Source: Hyphomicrobiales bacterium
GTDB lineage: Bacteria; Pseudomonadota; Alphaproteobacteria; Rhizobiales; Beijerinckiaceae
Length of the DNA: 6,157 nucleotides
Direction: 5' to 3'
Assembly (NCBI GenBank): GCA_028290595.1
Contig: JAQGJO010000081.1
Location: 1-6,157, forward strand
Under the pieces are notes generated by a model, which did not search any database, was not told the origin of the DNA, and worked only from the letters and a program-made list of their open reading frames with translations. A program made the position numbers and the translations under genes. Shown piece by piece: positions 5,609-6,157 of the stretch; within the stretch, counting starts at the first letter, position 1; each line of letters starts with the position of its first letter.

Positions 5609-6157
5609 ATGCAGTTCCTGACCAATCTCTTGGGCGAGGGCAAGCCGCCGCTGCTGCAGTGGATTCTGGCCATCGCCGCCGCGCTCGTCGCGCTTCTTAT
5701 TCTCGTGCTTTTGTACCGGGTTGTATTCGGACGGCGGGTGCGTGGCGGCGGCAGCGGGCGGGCTCGCCAGCCGCGGCTCGGCGTCGTCGATGCCTATGAT
5801 CTCGACCGCCAGCGCCAGCTTGTCCTTGTGCGACGCGACAATGTCGAACATCTCATCATGATCGGCGGCCCCAATGACGTCCTGATCGAATCCGAGATTT
5901 CGCGGGTTCAGCCGGGCGAGGCGCGGCAGATGAAGGAGCAGATCGCGGCTGGGGGTGATGCGTCCCTCGAGGCGCCGAGCGCGCCGCTGATTGCCATCTC
6001 CGCGCAACAAGCGCCGATTGCGCCGGTTGCCCCGCTGGCGCCGTCGGTCGTCGTCAGCGCCTCGCACGCGCCTGCGCCGCCGTCCGCACCGGCCCCTGCA
6101 GTTGCAGTCGCGCCGGCCCCTGTCAGGGCGCCCCAGCCGGCTCCGCAGGCCGCACCC
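5609..6157 (+). CDS. FliO-like flagellar biosynthesis protein (partial, C-terminus off the right edge)
   Basis: FliO is a small bitopic membrane protein that helps assemble FliP in the flagellar export gate. From ATG 5609 the frame stays open for 183 codons to the window end. Residues about 16-40 (QWILAIAAALVALLILVLLY, then VVFG) form one membrane helix. A basic stretch RRVRGGGSGRAR follows, then the compact FliO-type domain at about 55-100, with RQRQLVLVRRDNVEHLIMIGG followed by PNDVLIESEI. From about 120 onward the protein is a low-complexity tail of Ala, Pro and Val, with more residues beyond the edge. The ATG has a modest GGAG 11 bases upstream; no better in-frame start is seen. It diverges from cckA and has a CtrA box upstream, as expected for a flagellar gene. 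No other flagellar gene is visible, so a role outside the flagellum stays possible. Confidence 0.78.
   Translation, partial: MQFLTNLLGEGKPPLLQWILAIAAALVALLILVLLYRVVFGRRVRGGGSGRARQPRLGVVDAYDLDRQRQLVLVRRDNVEHLIMIGGPNDVLIESEISRVQPGEARQMKEQIAAGGDASLEAPSAPLIAISAQQAPIAPVAPLAPSVVVSASHAPAPPSAPAPAVAVAPAPVRAPQPAPQAAP

Noticed and set aside
5513..6067. Open frame of 184 codons on the minus strand opposite the fliO-like gene
   Set aside because: The plus strand shows a membrane helix and FliO-type domain; the antisense product is Arg-rich without motifs and runs through the CtrA box.
5942..6157. Repetitive Ala/Pro-coding sequence taken as a possible DNA repeat
   Set aside because: The GCN/CCN pattern is irregular at the DNA level and is explained by the low-complexity tail of the fliO-like protein.
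1..6157. Mobile element, phage, CRISPR, toxin-antitoxin or defence system
   Set aside because: No transposase, integrase, inverted terminal repeats, spaced direct repeats or tRNA were recognised; gene content and base composition look like core chromosome.

Overview
The window looks like chromosomal DNA of a GC-rich alphaproteobacterium, most likely Hyphomicrobiales of the Bradyrhizobium / Rhodopseudomonas / Afipia type. The main grounds are a CckA-type hybrid histidine kinase of 852 residues with its Rhizobiales domain plan, a FliO-like gene divergent from it, a textbook CtrA box between the two, a Bug-family solute-binding protein and a DUF2277-GNAT pair. The placement rests on protein recognition from memory, not on a database search. 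No tRNA, rRNA, CRISPR array, insertion sequence or phage gene was seen.

Layout. The left edge (1-544, minus) holds the N-terminal half of a periplasmic Bug/TctC substrate-binding protein. A 122-bp divergent spacer (545-666) follows, then a plus-strand pair made of a DUF2277 protein (667-933) and a GNAT acetyltransferase (955-1437). The pair converges, with only 6 bp between stop codons, on an SDR oxidoreductase (1444-2217, minus). Upstream of the SDR on the same strand are a small single-pass membrane protein of unknown function that probably starts at TTG (2295-2687) and then cckA (2738-5296). The order cckA > small membrane protein > SDR could be one transcript: gaps are about 50-80 bp and no terminator is evident. 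A 312-bp AT-richer spacer (5297-5608) separates cckA from a divergent FliO-like gene that runs off the right edge (5609-6157).

The region of greatest interest is the cckA/fliO-like spacer. CckA is the kinase/phosphatase at the head of the CckA-ChpT-CtrA phosphorelay in alphaproteobacteria, and CtrA commonly controls flagellar and cell-cycle genes. The spacer holds a perfect CtrA box (TTAA-N7-TTAAC), four GANTC sites (the CcrM methyltransferase target) in about 250 bp against roughly six in the rest of the window, a perfect 12-bp palindrome and a GC-rich hairpin in the probable cckA leader. This suggests that the spacer is a cell-cycle control point through which the CtrA pathway feeds back on its own kinase and/or drives the flagellar-type gene. 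The remaining genes are ordinary accessory or metabolic genes. No clearly new multi-gene system is visible.
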